From: Rhizobium sp. CCGE531
GTDB taxonomy: Bacteria > Pseudomonadota > Alphaproteobacteria > Rhizobiales > Rhizobiaceae
Length of the DNA: 64,000 bases
Assembly (NCBI RefSeq): GCF_003627795.1
Contig: NZ_CP032685.1
Location: forward strand, 992,001-1,056,000
Direction of reading: 5' to 3'
Shown here: positions 52,722 to 62,092 of the stretch, piece by piece
Layout of the letters: every line of letters starts with the position of its first letter
Position numbering within the stretch: position 1 is the first letter of the stretch
Translations under genes and position numbers: made by a program
Notes under the pieces: generated by a model
Told to the model about the DNA's origin: nothing
What the model saw: only the letters and a program-made list of their open reading frames with translations
Database searches by the model: none

Positions 52722-53655
52722 CGGCTGCGGCCGCTGGCTCGTCCTCAAGCAGCTTGCCGATGAGCCGCTGACAGCGCTCGGCCATGAAGTCGATCATCAG
52801 ACGGACCTTCGGGTCCTGAAACCGCTTGTGCGGATAGATCGCCGCGAGCTGCACCGGGGCCGGTGGGCTCTCCTTCAGGATTTCCACCAGTCGCCCTTCC
52901 CTCAAATAAGCCTTCACCTCGAACAGCGGCTTGTTGATGATGCCGCGATCTTCCAGTGCCCACTGGGTCAGCACATCGCCGTCGTCGCTATCATAAGGTC
53001 CGGCGACCTCGAACTTGCGATGACCTTCCGCCGTCATCAGCGTCCAGTAATATTCCTTGGATCCTGGATAGCGCAGCAGAAGACAGTCATGCTTATCGGC
53101 AATCAAAGCGTCGACGCTTGCCGGCACGCCACGCTGCGCGAGATAGGCCGGCGACGCGCATAGCACCCGTTCGCAATTGAGAATGCCGCGCATGCGCAGA
53201 TTCGAATCCTCCAGCACGCCAAGCTTGAAGGCGACATCGACGCCTTCGGCAAGGATATCGACATTGTGGTCCGACAGGCGGACGCGCACTTCGATATCCG
53301 GATATTTGTCGTGGAATTCCGGAATGCCTGACGCGATCAACCGCCGGCCGATGCCGAGCGGCGCGGTGATCCTGAGCGAACCCTTCGGGTTGCGCGAGAG
53401 ATCGGCGATCGCCGCTTCCGCCTCATTGACAGCCTCGATGATCTTCACGGCCTTTTCATAGAAGACGCGGCCGTGTTCGGTCGGCGAAAGCTTACGCGTC
53501 GTGCGGTTGAAGAGGCGCACGCCGAGATGACGCTCTAGCTCCTTGATGCGATTGCTCGCAACCGCGGGCGTAACACGCTGGTCGCGCCCTGCTGCCGAAA
53601 GGGTACCGAGTTCGACCACGCGAACGAAGACACGGACATTATCAAGATAGGACAT
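52711..53655 (-). CDS. LysR-family transcriptional regulator
   Basis: A 314-residue LysR protein. The N-terminal winged helix is NVRVFVRVVELGTLSAAGRD and RVTPAVASNRIKELERHLG, LFNRTTRKLSPTEHG, and the co-inducer domain follows from residue 90 (ITAPLGIGRRLIASGIPEF). It lies between xdhC and puuD and divergent from puuD, so control of puuD-guaD and perhaps of uraH-xdhABC is likely. Ala-rich C-terminus. The inducer may be a purine intermediate, but this is inference. Confidence 0.88.
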   Translation of the reverse strand: MSYLDNVRVFVRVVELGTLSAAGRDQRVTPAVASNRIKELERHLGVRLFNRTTRKLSPTEHGRVFYEKAVKIIEAVNEAEAAIADLSRNPKGSLRITAPLGIGRRLIASGIPEFHDKYPDIEVRVRLSDHNVDILAEGVDVAFKLGVLEDSNLRMRGILNCERVLCASPAYLAQRGVPASVDALIADKHDCLLLRYPGSKEYYWTLMTAEGHRKFEVAGPYDSDDGDVLTQWALEDRGIINKPLFEVKAYLREGRLVEILKESPPAPVQLAAIYPHKRFQDPKVRLMIDFMAERCQRLIGKLLEDEPAAAAASG

Positions 53656-53770
53656 GGCCTCTTTCTACCACATCGGCCTACGGAACAAACCGGGGGTCAT
53701 CTTATAGATTTTTTTGAAAGTGTTGCGGATTAACCGGGATTTTCGAGAAAATCGCGCGATGGCAAACAGT

Positions 53771-53814
53771 CCCATGAAGATCAGGCCCATGAAGATCGGG
53801 CCATGAAGATCGGG
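53771..53814 (+). repeat. Triple 15-bp tandem repeat directly before the puuD ribosome site
   Basis: CCCATGAAGATCAGG, CCCATGAAGATCGGG and CCATGAAGATCGGG follow one another without gaps at 53771, 53786 and 53801. The third runs straight into AGGAGTTCCC and the puuD ATG. The first ATG opens a ten-codon frame that ends TGA within the third unit. The unit could be a replication-slippage expansion, a repeated regulator site or a leader peptide. Confidence 0.75.
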
Positions 53815-53824
53815 AGGAGTTCCC

Positions 53825-55063
53825 ATGTATGAATATGCCATCGCCTGGGACTGGCTGACATTCGCCGTCCGCTGGCTGCACGTCATCACCGCGATTGCCT
53901 GGATTGGCTCGTCATTCTATTTCGTCGCGCTCGACCTGGGCCTGAAAAAGCATCCGGCCCTGCCGCCCGGCGCCTATGGCGAGGAATGGCAGGTCCATGG
54001 CGGCGGCTTCTATCATATCCAGAAATATCTTGTGGCGCCCGCCAACATGCCTGATCATCTCGTCTGGTTCAAATGGGAAAGCTATGTCACCTGGCTTTCG
54101 GGCTTCGGCATGCTCTGTCTCGTCTATTATGCCGGCGCCGACCTCTACATGATCGACCCTGCCGTGCTCGACGTCTCCAAGCCGGTAGCAATCGCCATTT
54201 CGCTCTGCTCGATCGCCGGCGGCTGGATCATGTACGACCTGATCTGCAAATCGCCCTTCGGCAATGACAATACGCGGCTGATGGTGGCGCTGTACTTCAT
54301 TCTGGTCGCGGTGGCCTGGGGTTATACCCACCTGTTCACGGGCCGCGCCGCCTTCCTGCATCTCGGCGCCTTCACGGCGACGATCATGTCGGCCAACGTC
54401 TTCTTCATCATCATTCCGAACCAGAAGATCGTCGTCGCCGACCTGATCGCCGGCCGCACGCCCGATCCGAAATACGGCAGGATCGCCAAGCAGCGCTCGA
54501 CGCACAACAACTACCTGACGCTGCCCGTGCTGTTCCTGATGCTGTCGAATCACTATCCGCTGGCCTTCGGCACGCAATTCAACTGGATCATCGCCTCGAT
54601 CGTCTTCCTGATGGGCGTCACGATCCGCCACTGGTTCAACACCCGCCACGCCAATGCCGGCAACCCGACCTGGACGTGGATCGTCACCGTTGTCCTGTTC
54701 ATCATCATCATGTGGCTTTCGACGGTGCCGAAGATCCTGACGGGCGAACCGGCGACAAAGATTTCCGCAACCCAGCAGCCCTTCGTCACGGCCGAAGCTT
54801 TCCCGAAAGTCCGCGATACCATCATGGGGCGCTGCTCCATGTGCCATGCGAAGGAGCCGAGCTGGGAGGGCATCATCGCGCCGCCGAAAGGCGTGGTCTT
54901 CGAGACCGACCGCGACATCGCCGCCCACGCCCGCGAAATCTATCTGCAAGCCGGCCGCAGCCATGCCATGCCGCCGGCCAACGCCTCGCACATTACCGAC
55001 GAGGAGCGCCGCCTGCTCGTCTCCTGGTACGAAAGTGCCGTCAATGGGGAGAAGACCCAATGA
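53825..55063 (+). CDS. puuD: Urate hydroxylase PuuD (membrane protein with C-terminal cytochrome c)
   Basis: A 412-residue protein that oxidises urate to 5-hydroxyisourate. The N-terminal 300 residues form about eight membrane helices (LTFAVRWLHVITAIAWIGSS, FFIIIPNQKIVVADLIAG, VRHWFNTRHANAGNP-like segment near 54630). The C-terminal domain holds the haem c motif CSMCH in DTIMGRCSMCHAKEPSWEG, so electrons go to the respiratory chain instead of to oxygen as in uricase. GGGAGGAG precedes ATG 53825. Its stop overlaps guaD as ATGA. No soluble uricase is present, which agrees with PuuD doing this step. Confidence 0.93.
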   Translation: MYEYAIAWDWLTFAVRWLHVITAIAWIGSSFYFVALDLGLKKHPALPPGAYGEEWQVHGGGFYHIQKYLVAPANMPDHLVWFKWESYVTWLSGFGMLCLVYYAGADLYMIDPAVLDVSKPVAIAISLCSIAGGWIMYDLICKSPFGNDNTRLMVALYFILVAVAWGYTHLFTGRAAFLHLGAFTATIMSANVFFIIIPNQKIVVADLIAGRTPDPKYGRIAKQRSTHNNYLTLPVLFLMLSNHYPLAFGTQFNWIIASIVFLMGVTIRHWFNTRHANAGNPTWTWIVTVVLFIIIMWLSTVPKILTGEPATKISATQQPFVTAEAFPKVRDTIMGRCSMCHAKEPSWEGIIAPPKGVVFETDRDIAAHAREIYLQAGRSHAMPPANASHITDEERRLLVSWYESAVNGEKTQ

Positions 55064-56412
55064 ATGAAATCCTGATCCGTGGCCGTGTCCTGACCTTCCT
55101 TGCCGAGCCGCAGGGCATCGATGATGCCGCGTCCTATCGCTATATCGAGGACGGCGCGGTCTACGTTCGCGACGGCAAGATCGTGGACATCGGCCTGTAT
55201 AACGACATTCGCAAGCTGGCGGATGCCGGCATCAGGATCGCCGACCATCGTCCGAACCTCATCCTGCCCGGCTTCATCGACACGCATCTGCATTTCCCGC
55301 AGACGCAGGCGATCGCATCTTATGGCGCGCAGCTGCTCGAATGGCTGAACACCTATATTTTCGTCGAGGAGCAGAAATTCGCCCGTGCCGCGCACGCGGC
55401 CGAGGTGGCCGACCGCTTCATGGACGAACTCCTGTCGAACGGCACGACGACGGCGGTCGCCTATTGCTCGGTGCACCCGGAAAGCGTCGACGCCTATTTC
55501 GCGGCGGCCGAAGCACGGGGCATGTGCATGATCGGCGGCAAGGTGATGATGGACCGCAACGCGCCGGACGCGCTGCGCGATACGCCGCAGCGCGGCTATG
55601 ACGAGACGAAGCGGCTGATCGAGAAATGGCACGGCCGCGGTCGCGCGCATTACGCTATCAGCCCGCGCTTTGCGATCACCTCCACCCCCGAGCAGATGGA
55701 GATGAGCAAGGCGCTCGTTGCCGAGCATCCGGACTGCTACGTCCAGACGCATCTCTCCGAAAATCGCGACGAGATCGCCTTTGCCACCTCCCTTTATCCC
55801 GAGGCGAAGGACTACACGGATATCTACGCCCGCTACGGTCTGCTCAACGATCGTATGCTGCTCGGCCATTGCATCCATATGAGCGAACGGGAAGTTTCCG
55901 TTCTGGCCGAAACCGGCGCGGTCGGTGTCTTCTGCCCGACTTCGAACCTCTTCCTCGGCTCCGGGCTGTTCAACGCCGCCCGGTTCGACAAGCTTGGCGC
56001 GCGCTGGTCGGTTGCAACCGATGTCGGCGCCGGCACCAGCTTCTCCATGCTGGAGACGATGGACGAGGCCTACAAGGTGCTGCATCTGCAGGGGCAGCGG
56101 CTGACGCCGTTCAATTCCTTCTACCGCTTGACGCGCGGCAATGCCCTGGCGCTCGGACTGGAGAAGCAGATCGGCTCGCTCCAGGCAGGCGCGGATGCCG
56201 ATATCGTCGTGCTTGATTCCAGCGCCAAGTCGGCAATGGAATTCCGCATGCGCACGGCAACGTCGCTGGCCGAGGAGCTCTTCATCCTCCAGACCATGGG
56301 GGATGACCGCTGCATCAGGGAGGTCTATGTTGCCGGCAAGGCGATGAAGACGAAGGATGCGAAGCATGAGGCGATGGTGAATCAAAGATCGGAAGCCACC
56401 CTGTTCGCGTGA
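55060..56412 (+). CDS. guaD: Guanine deaminase
   Basis: A 450-residue amidohydrolase that converts guanine to xanthine and ammonia. The metal-binding motif is GFIDTHLHFPQTQAIASYG near residue 75, then AISPRFAITSTPEQM, VQTHLSENRDEIAFA and LLGHCIHMSEREVSVLAET with further His ligands. VATDVGAGTSFSMLETMDEA carries the catalytic Asp. ATG 55060 overlaps the puuD stop by four bases, so the pair is translationally coupled. It supplies xanthine to XdhAB. Confidence 0.95.
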   Translation: MNEILIRGRVLTFLAEPQGIDDAASYRYIEDGAVYVRDGKIVDIGLYNDIRKLADAGIRIADHRPNLILPGFIDTHLHFPQTQAIASYGAQLLEWLNTYIFVEEQKFARAAHAAEVADRFMDELLSNGTTTAVAYCSVHPESVDAYFAAAEARGMCMIGGKVMMDRNAPDALRDTPQRGYDETKRLIEKWHGRGRAHYAISPRFAITSTPEQMEMSKALVAEHPDCYVQTHLSENRDEIAFATSLYPEAKDYTDIYARYGLLNDRMLLGHCIHMSEREVSVLAETGAVGVFCPTSNLFLGSGLFNAARFDKLGARWSVATDVGAGTSFSMLETMDEAYKVLHLQGQRLTPFNSFYRLTRGNALALGLEKQIGSLQAGADADIVVLDSSAKSAMEFRMRTATSLAEELFILQTMGDDRCIREVYVAGKAMKTKDAKHEAMVNQRSEATLFA

Positions 56413-56474
56413 GGATTTCCATGCGGCATCAATCCATCTGGGGAAAACGGGCACAAGCCTGACGGATAAATAAA

Positions 56475-56530
56475 GCGCGCCTTCGCCCGGCCACAGGTCT
56501 GAGGATCAGGCCCGGCGCGGCGCGCATTTT
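56475..56530 (+). terminator. Possible terminator of the puuD-guaD operon
   Basis: GCGCGCC (56475-56481) and GGCGCGC (56519-56525) form a 7-bp GC stem with a long, partly complementary interior, followed by ATTTTCT. It lies 63 bases after the guaD stop. The loop is long for an intrinsic terminator, so confidence is moderate. Confidence 0.45.
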
Positions 56531-56674
56531 CTGCTTCACCAGTGAGAATATTATTCCAAAATCATTTCGGAAATTAGCAAATCGCTATAGGCTGGGTTCG
56601 ACTCGGCTGCGCATGCGCTTTGGGGGAGTTTGCCGCGCCCGTCGAGCAAGACAATCCGATAAAGAAAAGCCGAC

Positions 56675-58303
56675 ATGCCCAATAGAACCTCGCCGCTCGT
56701 CGCCTTCCAGTCCAAGACATTCCGTTCGCTCTGGTCGGCAACGCTCATCTCCAATCTCGGCGGGCTGATCGAAGGCGTCGGCGCTGCCTGGCTCATGACC
56801 AGCCTTGCCACCTCTCACGGCATGGTGGCGCTGGTCCAGTCCTCCACCACGCTGCCTGTCATGATCTTTTCGCTCGCGGCCGGGGCGCTGGCCGACAATT
56901 ACGACCGAAGACGGATCATGCTGATCGCACAGATGCTGATGTTGTGCGTGTCCGCGACGCTGGCGGTGCTGTCCTACAGTAATGCCTTGACGCCCTGGCT
57001 GCTGCTTAGCCTCACATTCCTGATCGGATGCGGCGGCGCCTTGCACAATCCGTCCTGGCAGGCCTCCATGGGCGATGTCGTGCCGCGCGACCACCTGCCG
57101 GGCGCCGTCGCGCTCAACAGCATGAGCTACAACCTGATGCGCAGCATCGGGCCGGCAATCGGCGGCGTCATCGTGGCGGCGGCCGGAGCCGCTTTCGCAT
57201 TTCTTTTCAACGTTTTCTGTTATTTCGCCCTCATCTCTGCCTTGTTGCGCTGGAAAAAAGCGCCTCCCGGCAATGTCCTGCCGCGCGAGCCCTTCGGCAG
57301 TGCGATGTCGGCCGGCTTTCGCTATGTCCTGATGTCGCCGAACCTGCTCAAGGTGATGTGCCGCGGCTTCGTCTTCGGCCTGACGGCGATCGTCATTCTA
57401 GCACTGCTGCCGCTCGTCGCGCGTGATCATGTGCACGGCACGGCGATCACCTACGGCATCATGCTCGGCTTCTTCGGCTTCGGCGCGATCTGCGGCGCGC
57501 TGCTGATCGGCCGCATTCGCGATCTCCTCAGCAATGAATGGGTGATCCGCGGCGCGTTCTTCACGCTGGCGGTCAGCTGCTTCTTTCTGGCACTGAGCAA
57601 TCAGGTATGGCTGAGCTGTCTTCTCCTCATGCCGGCGGGCGTTGCCTGGGTGCAGGCCTTCTCGCTGTTCAACGTCACCGTCCAGCTTTCCACGCCGCGC
57701 TGGGTCGTCGGCCGTGCGCTTTCGCTCTACCAGACCGCTACCTTCGGCGGCATGGCCGTGGGAAGCTGGCTCTGGGGCGAACTGGCCGACGCCCATGGTG
57801 TCACCGGCGCGCTCCTCATCGCGAGCGCCTCCTTGGCCGTAGGCGGCCTGCTCGGCATCCTGCTGCATCAGCCGGACTTCGAATCCCTCAATCTCGATCC
57901 GACCAACACCTTCAGCGAACCGCAGCTTCAGCTCGACCTGCGCTCCCGAAGCGGTCCGATCCTGGTCATGGTGGATTACAGCATCGATCAGGAAGACGTG
58001 CCGGAATTTCTGGCCGTCATGGCCCAGCGGCGGCGGATGAGGATCCGGGACGGCGCAAAGCAATGGTCGCTGTTGCGCGACCTGGAAAAGCCGAGCACCT
58101 GGACGGAGAGCTATCATCTGCCGACCTGGATAGACTATATCCGCCACAGCCAGCGCCAGACGCATGCAGACGTCGAGGTCGCCGAACGCCTCGATGCCCT
58201 GCATCGCGGCGATCAGCCGCCGGTCATCCACCATATGATCGAACGGCAGACGGTGCCGAGGCATGACGACATGCCCTTGAAGCCTTATCTCGACGCAACC
58301 TGA
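56675..58303 (+). CDS. MFS transporter (EntS/MFS_3-like) with C-terminal extension
   Basis: A 542-residue transporter. Residues about 1-405 form the major facilitator fold with twelve hydrophobic helices (FRSLWSATLISNLGGLIEGV, GALADNYDRRRIMLIAQ, WVQAFSLFNVTVQLSTPRWV). This is the EntS/MFS_3 branch that exports enterobactin-like and other compounds. Residues about 420-540 form a soluble domain (ILVMVDYSIDQEDVPEFLAV, VIHHMIER) resembling the antibiotic-biosynthesis monooxygenase-like tail often fused to this branch. Substrate unknown. It stands alone between the purine and Ku/LigD regions. Confidence 0.85.
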   Translation: MPNRTSPLVAFQSKTFRSLWSATLISNLGGLIEGVGAAWLMTSLATSHGMVALVQSSTTLPVMIFSLAAGALADNYDRRRIMLIAQMLMLCVSATLAVLSYSNALTPWLLLSLTFLIGCGGALHNPSWQASMGDVVPRDHLPGAVALNSMSYNLMRSIGPAIGGVIVAAAGAAFAFLFNVFCYFALISALLRWKKAPPGNVLPREPFGSAMSAGFRYVLMSPNLLKVMCRGFVFGLTAIVILALLPLVARDHVHGTAITYGIMLGFFGFGAICGALLIGRIRDLLSNEWVIRGAFFTLAVSCFFLALSNQVWLSCLLLMPAGVAWVQAFSLFNVTVQLSTPRWVVGRALSLYQTATFGGMAVGSWLWGELADAHGVTGALLIASASLAVGGLLGILLHQPDFESLNLDPTNTFSEPQLQLDLRSRSGPILVMVDYSIDQEDVPEFLAVMAQRRRMRIRDGAKQWSLLRDLEKPSTWTESYHLPTWIDYIRHSQRQTHADVEVAERLDALHRGDQPPVIHHMIERQTVPRHDDMPLKPYLDAT

Positions 58304-58616
58304 TGGTGCTTACAGCTGGGATGCCTGCTCCTCTCAACCGCTGGGGCTGCGATCAGCTGAAGAAGCGTTTCGGCGATCAACGGGCGCCCTTCGGATGCGT
58401 CGCATCGGACTATACCAGCTGGAAGTGACCTTGGGCTGATATCGATGGACGCGACTTCCTTAAGGAGCCGCGTCCTCACGCGATGCCACGGGCGTTACTC
58501 GATGGTTCCCGGCGTGGCTGACAGTGCACCGCTTCCGAGCAGGAAGGGAACAATGATCGGCGAATGTCGTTTGACTTCCATTGTCGACCTGGAGCCTAGA
58601 CGACTGGAGCCCGCAT
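58304..58616. other. Intergenic region before ku, with one palindromic hairpin
   Basis: About 313 bases without a credible gene. GGACGCG (58447-58453) pairs with CGCGTCC (58469-58475), enclosing the perfect palindrome TCCTTAAGGA (58457-58466). It could end the MFS transcript or be an operator of the ku-ligD operon. GGAG at 58606-58609 is the Ku ribosome site. Confidence 0.45.
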
Positions 58617-59504
58617 ATGAGCCCGCGCGCGCAATGGAAAGGATATCTGAAATTCGGAGAGGTCAGCTGCGCCGTCGCCCTTTACACGGCGGTCTCGACC
58701 TCGGAGCGGATTTCCTTCCATACGCTGAACCGGGAAACCGGCAATCGTGTCAGGCGCGAATTCATCGATAGCCAGACCGAAAAACCGGTGCCGCGCGACG
58801 ACCAGGTCAAGGGTTATGAACTCAACAAGGACGACTACATCGTGCTGGAACCCGAGGAGGTCGCCGCCGCCGTGCCGGAAAGCGACAAGGTTCTGCGCGT
58901 AAAGGCTTTTCTGGCGTGCTCTGATATTGACGACGTCTATTTTGACCGGCCCTACTATCTTGCCCCTTCCGCATCGGCCAGCGAAGAAGCCTTTGCGCTG
59001 ATCCGCGAGGGCATGCGCAGGAAGAAAGTGGCCGCCATTGCCCGGGCGGTCCTCTTTCGCCGTCTGCGAACGCTCATGATCCGCCCACACGGCAAGGGGC
59101 TGATCGCCACTACCCTGAACTTCGACTATGAGGTTCGCTCGGCCAGGGACGCTTTCGAGGACGTGCCCGACATGAAGATCAAGGGTGAGATGCTCGATCT
59201 CGCCAAGCATATCATTGCCACGAAGGAAGGCAGCTTCGACGCCGGCGAATTCGACGATCGCTATGAAGCCGCACTGAAGGAGCTCGTCAAAGCCAAGATC
59301 GAAGGCAGGGCGATCCCGCAACGCAAGCATGCGAAGGTCGCCAAGGTTACCGATCTCATGGAGGCCTTGCGCCAAAGCGCCGGCGCGGAAGGCCGCGGCA
59401 AGGCAAGCCCGAAGCGCGCCCCGCAAAAATCCGGCTCGACCTCTCGCAAGACAGAGAAATCGCGATCCGCGTCCACGTCACGTTCGCAACGCAAGGCTGG
59501 CTGA
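58617..59504 (+). CDS. ku: Ku protein (non-homologous end joining), copy 1
   Basis: A 295-residue bacterial Ku that binds DNA double-strand ends as a homodimer and recruits LigD. The ring core has WKGYLKFGEVSCAVALYT, FHTLNRETGNRVRR and KGYELNKDDYIVLEPEE. After the conserved core (MLDLAKHIIATKEGSFDAGE, YEAALKELVKAK) comes a lysine/serine-rich tail of about 45 residues that may contact DNA or LigD. ATG 58617 was chosen for the conserved MSPRAQWKGYL start. It sits two bases before ligD, the usual operon arrangement. Confidence 0.93.
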   Translation: MSPRAQWKGYLKFGEVSCAVALYTAVSTSERISFHTLNRETGNRVRREFIDSQTEKPVPRDDQVKGYELNKDDYIVLEPEEVAAAVPESDKVLRVKAFLACSDIDDVYFDRPYYLAPSASASEEAFALIREGMRRKKVAAIARAVLFRRLRTLMIRPHGKGLIATTLNFDYEVRSARDAFEDVPDMKIKGEMLDLAKHIIATKEGSFDAGEFDDRYEAALKELVKAKIEGRAIPQRKHAKVAKVTDLMEALRQSAGAEGRGKASPKRAPQKSGSTSRKTEKSRSASTSRSQRKAG

Positions 59505-59506
59505 CG

Positions 59507-62083
59507 ATGGTCTTGGAAACCTATAACCGTAAACGTGACTTCACGAGAACGACCGAGCCGAAAGGGCGCGCAGACAAGGGAAAGCGGAGAGCCTCAGGAG
59601 ACAGCTTCGTCATCCAGAAACATGATGCGCGCCGCCTCCATTATGATTTCCGCCTTGAACTGGATGGCGTCTTGAAGAGCTGGGCCGTGACCAGGGGGCC
59701 GAGCCTCGTGCCGGGCGAAAAGCGGCTCGCCGTGCTGACCGAAGACCATCCACTGGAATACGGCGATTTCGAAGGCACCATCCCGAAAGGCGAATATGGC
59801 GGAGGCACCGTCCTCGTCTGGGACAAGGGCTCCTGGACGCCGCTTGGCGATCCTCATAGAGGTCTGAGCAAGGGACATCTCGAATTCGAGCTCCATGGAA
59901 AAAAGCTCGGTGGCCGCTGGCACCTGATCCGCATGGCGGGAAAGCTGCGCGAGAAGCGGGAAAACTGGCTGCTGATCAAGGGGGAGGACGATGCGGCCCG
60001 CCCGGAAGGGGCGCCCGACATTCTCGAAGAGCGGCCGGAATCGGCGAAAACGGGGCGCGTCATCGACGAAGTCGAGGGCGAAAAACCGGGCTGGTCCTCG
60101 AAGACCGGCAAGATCGATCGCAGGAAGAGCCGGACGAAAAATGGCGTCGCCGAGGAAAAGACGCGTAAAGCCGAGCCGGAAGCAGATGCGGAGGCTGTCG
60201 ATCCATCCTCCCTGAAGGGCGCCAGGAAGGCCTCTTTGCCGGCCTTCATCGAGCCGGCCCTGGCAACGCTCGTGGCAAAGCCCCCCTCGGGCGCGCGCTG
60301 GCTTCACGAAATCAAATTCGACGGCTATCGGCTTGAGGTCCGCATGGAGGCCGGGCGCATCAAGCTGCTCACCCGCAGCGGGCTCGACTGGACCGGCAAG
60401 TTCGGCAAGGAAATTATCGCCGCCTTCAAGGACCTGCCTGTCGGCACGGCGATCATCGATGGCGAACTGGTCGTCGAGCCGGCTGCCGGCGCCTCGGACT
60501 TTTCAGCACTTCAGGCGGATCTCAGTGAGGGCCGCAGCGATCGCTTCATCTTCTATGCCTTCGATCTCCTCTATCTGGATGGCTACGATCTCGGCTCTTG
60601 TCCATTGGTCAGTCGCAAGGAATTACTGCAGAAGATCATCTCATCCGAGACCGGTATGCTTCGCTTCAGCAGCCATTTTGATGCAAATGGCGATCTGCTG
60701 CTGAGCCATGCCTGCCGGTTGAGCCTGGAAGGGATCGTCTCCAAGGTCGCCAACGATCCCTATCGCCCCGGCCGCGGAAAGAGCTGGGTCAAATCGAAAT
60801 GTTCGTCGCGGCAGGAATTCGTCATCGGCGGCTGGGTTCCCTCCACGACATCGCGAAAGGCGATCGGCTCGCTGGTTCTCGGCGTCTATGACCGTGGCAA
60901 GCTCGAACATGTCGGTCGCGTCGGCACGGGCTATACACACATCGTTGCCGAGCAGCTTTTCAAAACACTCGACCGCCTGAAAGCGGAGAAGAATCCCTTT
61001 GCAACGAAGCTGACGGCGGAAGAAAATCGTGGCGTGCGCTTCGTGCGACCCGAACTGGTAGCCGAGGTCGAGTTCCGTGCCTGGACGGCCGATGGTCATC
61101 TGCGTCATGCCTCCTTCCGTGGCTTGAGAGAGGACAAGAAGCCGCTTGATATCGTTCGGGAAACACCGAAAACCGCCACGGTAACCTCAACCGAAAAACC
61201 GGCCCGCAGCAGCGTTTCCTTGACGCACGGCGACCGCCTCTACTGGCCGGACGAGGGCGTTACCAAGGCAGGACTTGCGGACTATTACACGGAGGTTTGG
61301 CGCTACATGGGTCCCTACGTCGTCGGCCGGCCGCTTGCGCTCGTGCGCTGCCCGAACGGCATTACCGGCCAGCACTTCTTCCAGAAGCACGCCTGGAAAG
61401 GCATGAACCGGAATATCGCCCTGGCGAAAGATCCGCAGGACGAAGAGCCCTATGTGAGTATCAACGACCTGAACGGGTTGATCGGCCTCGTGCAGGCGGC
61501 CGTTCTCGAAATCCATCCCTGGGGATCGATGGTCGGCAATTGGGAAAAGCCTGACATGATCATCATGGACCTCGATCCGGGGCCGGGCGTCGCCTGGACC
61601 GAGGTCATCGCCGCCGCGGAAGAAACGGGCGAGCGGCTGAAACAGGCCGGCTTGGTCCCCTTCATAAAGACATCGGGTGGCAAGGGGCTGCACATCGTCT
61701 GCCCGCTGGTCGCGAAGGCCGAATGGCCTGTGGTCAAGGCTTTCACAAAGGGTATCGCCGACGCGATGGCGGCTGACAGCCCCGGGCGCTATGTTTCGAC
61801 CATCACGAAATCGAAACGACGCGGCAAGATCCTTATCGATTATCTCAGAAACCAGCGTGGCTCGACGGCGGTCGCCCCCTATTCGACCCGCGCTCGCCCA
61901 GGCGCCGCCGTCTCCATGCCGCTCTTGTGGGAGGAACTGAGCCCGGCTATCGGCCCGGACTACTTCACCGTGCCCAACGTAGCGACGCGGCTTGCCGCGC
62001 TTCGTTCCGATCCCTGGGCCGATTTCAGGGCCGCCGCAGAGCCCTTGCGTCAATCGCAAGCAAAAGGCAAACGTGGCTCATGA
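59507..62083 (+). CDS. ligD: ATP-dependent DNA ligase LigD (phosphoesterase, ligase, polymerase)
   Basis: An 858-residue multidomain repair enzyme. Residues about 15-185 are the 3'-phosphoesterase (FVIQKHDARRLHYDFRLELD, GDFEGTIPKGEYGGGTV). Residues about 245-545 are the ATP-dependent ligase with the nucleophile Lys in WLHEIKFDGYRLEVRM. Residues about 570-845 are the primase-like polymerase (MDLDPGPGVAWTEVI, GGKGLHIVCPLV, YSTRARPGAAVSMPLLWEEL). The domain order PE-Lig-Pol is that of Pseudomonas and rhizobial LigD. Translated with the upstream ku, it joins broken ends after trimming and filling. Confidence 0.95.
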   Translation: MVLETYNRKRDFTRTTEPKGRADKGKRRASGDSFVIQKHDARRLHYDFRLELDGVLKSWAVTRGPSLVPGEKRLAVLTEDHPLEYGDFEGTIPKGEYGGGTVLVWDKGSWTPLGDPHRGLSKGHLEFELHGKKLGGRWHLIRMAGKLREKRENWLLIKGEDDAARPEGAPDILEERPESAKTGRVIDEVEGEKPGWSSKTGKIDRRKSRTKNGVAEEKTRKAEPEADAEAVDPSSLKGARKASLPAFIEPALATLVAKPPSGARWLHEIKFDGYRLEVRMEAGRIKLLTRSGLDWTGKFGKEIIAAFKDLPVGTAIIDGELVVEPAAGASDFSALQADLSEGRSDRFIFYAFDLLYLDGYDLGSCPLVSRKELLQKIISSETGMLRFSSHFDANGDLLLSHACRLSLEGIVSKVANDPYRPGRGKSWVKSKCSSRQEFVIGGWVPSTTSRKAIGSLVLGVYDRGKLEHVGRVGTGYTHIVAEQLFKTLDRLKAEKNPFATKLTAEENRGVRFVRPELVAEVEFRAWTADGHLRHASFRGLREDKKPLDIVRETPKTATVTSTEKPARSSVSLTHGDRLYWPDEGVTKAGLADYYTEVWRYMGPYVVGRPLALVRCPNGITGQHFFQKHAWKGMNRNIALAKDPQDEEPYVSINDLNGLIGLVQAAVLEIHPWGSMVGNWEKPDMIIMDLDPGPGVAWTEVIAAAEETGERLKQAGLVPFIKTSGGKGLHIVCPLVAKAEWPVVKAFTKGIADAMAADSPGRYVSTITKSKRRGKILIDYLRNQRGSTAVAPYSTRARPGAAVSMPLLWEELSPAIGPDYFTVPNVATRLAALRSDPWADFRAAAEPLRQSQAKGKRGS

Positions 62084-62092
62084 TCAAGCCTG

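Noticed and set aside
58285..58479. 64-codon minus-strand frame between the MFS gene and ku
   Set aside because: Overlaps the MFS stop region, has no recognisable motif, and the segment contains a palindromic hairpin more like a regulatory element.
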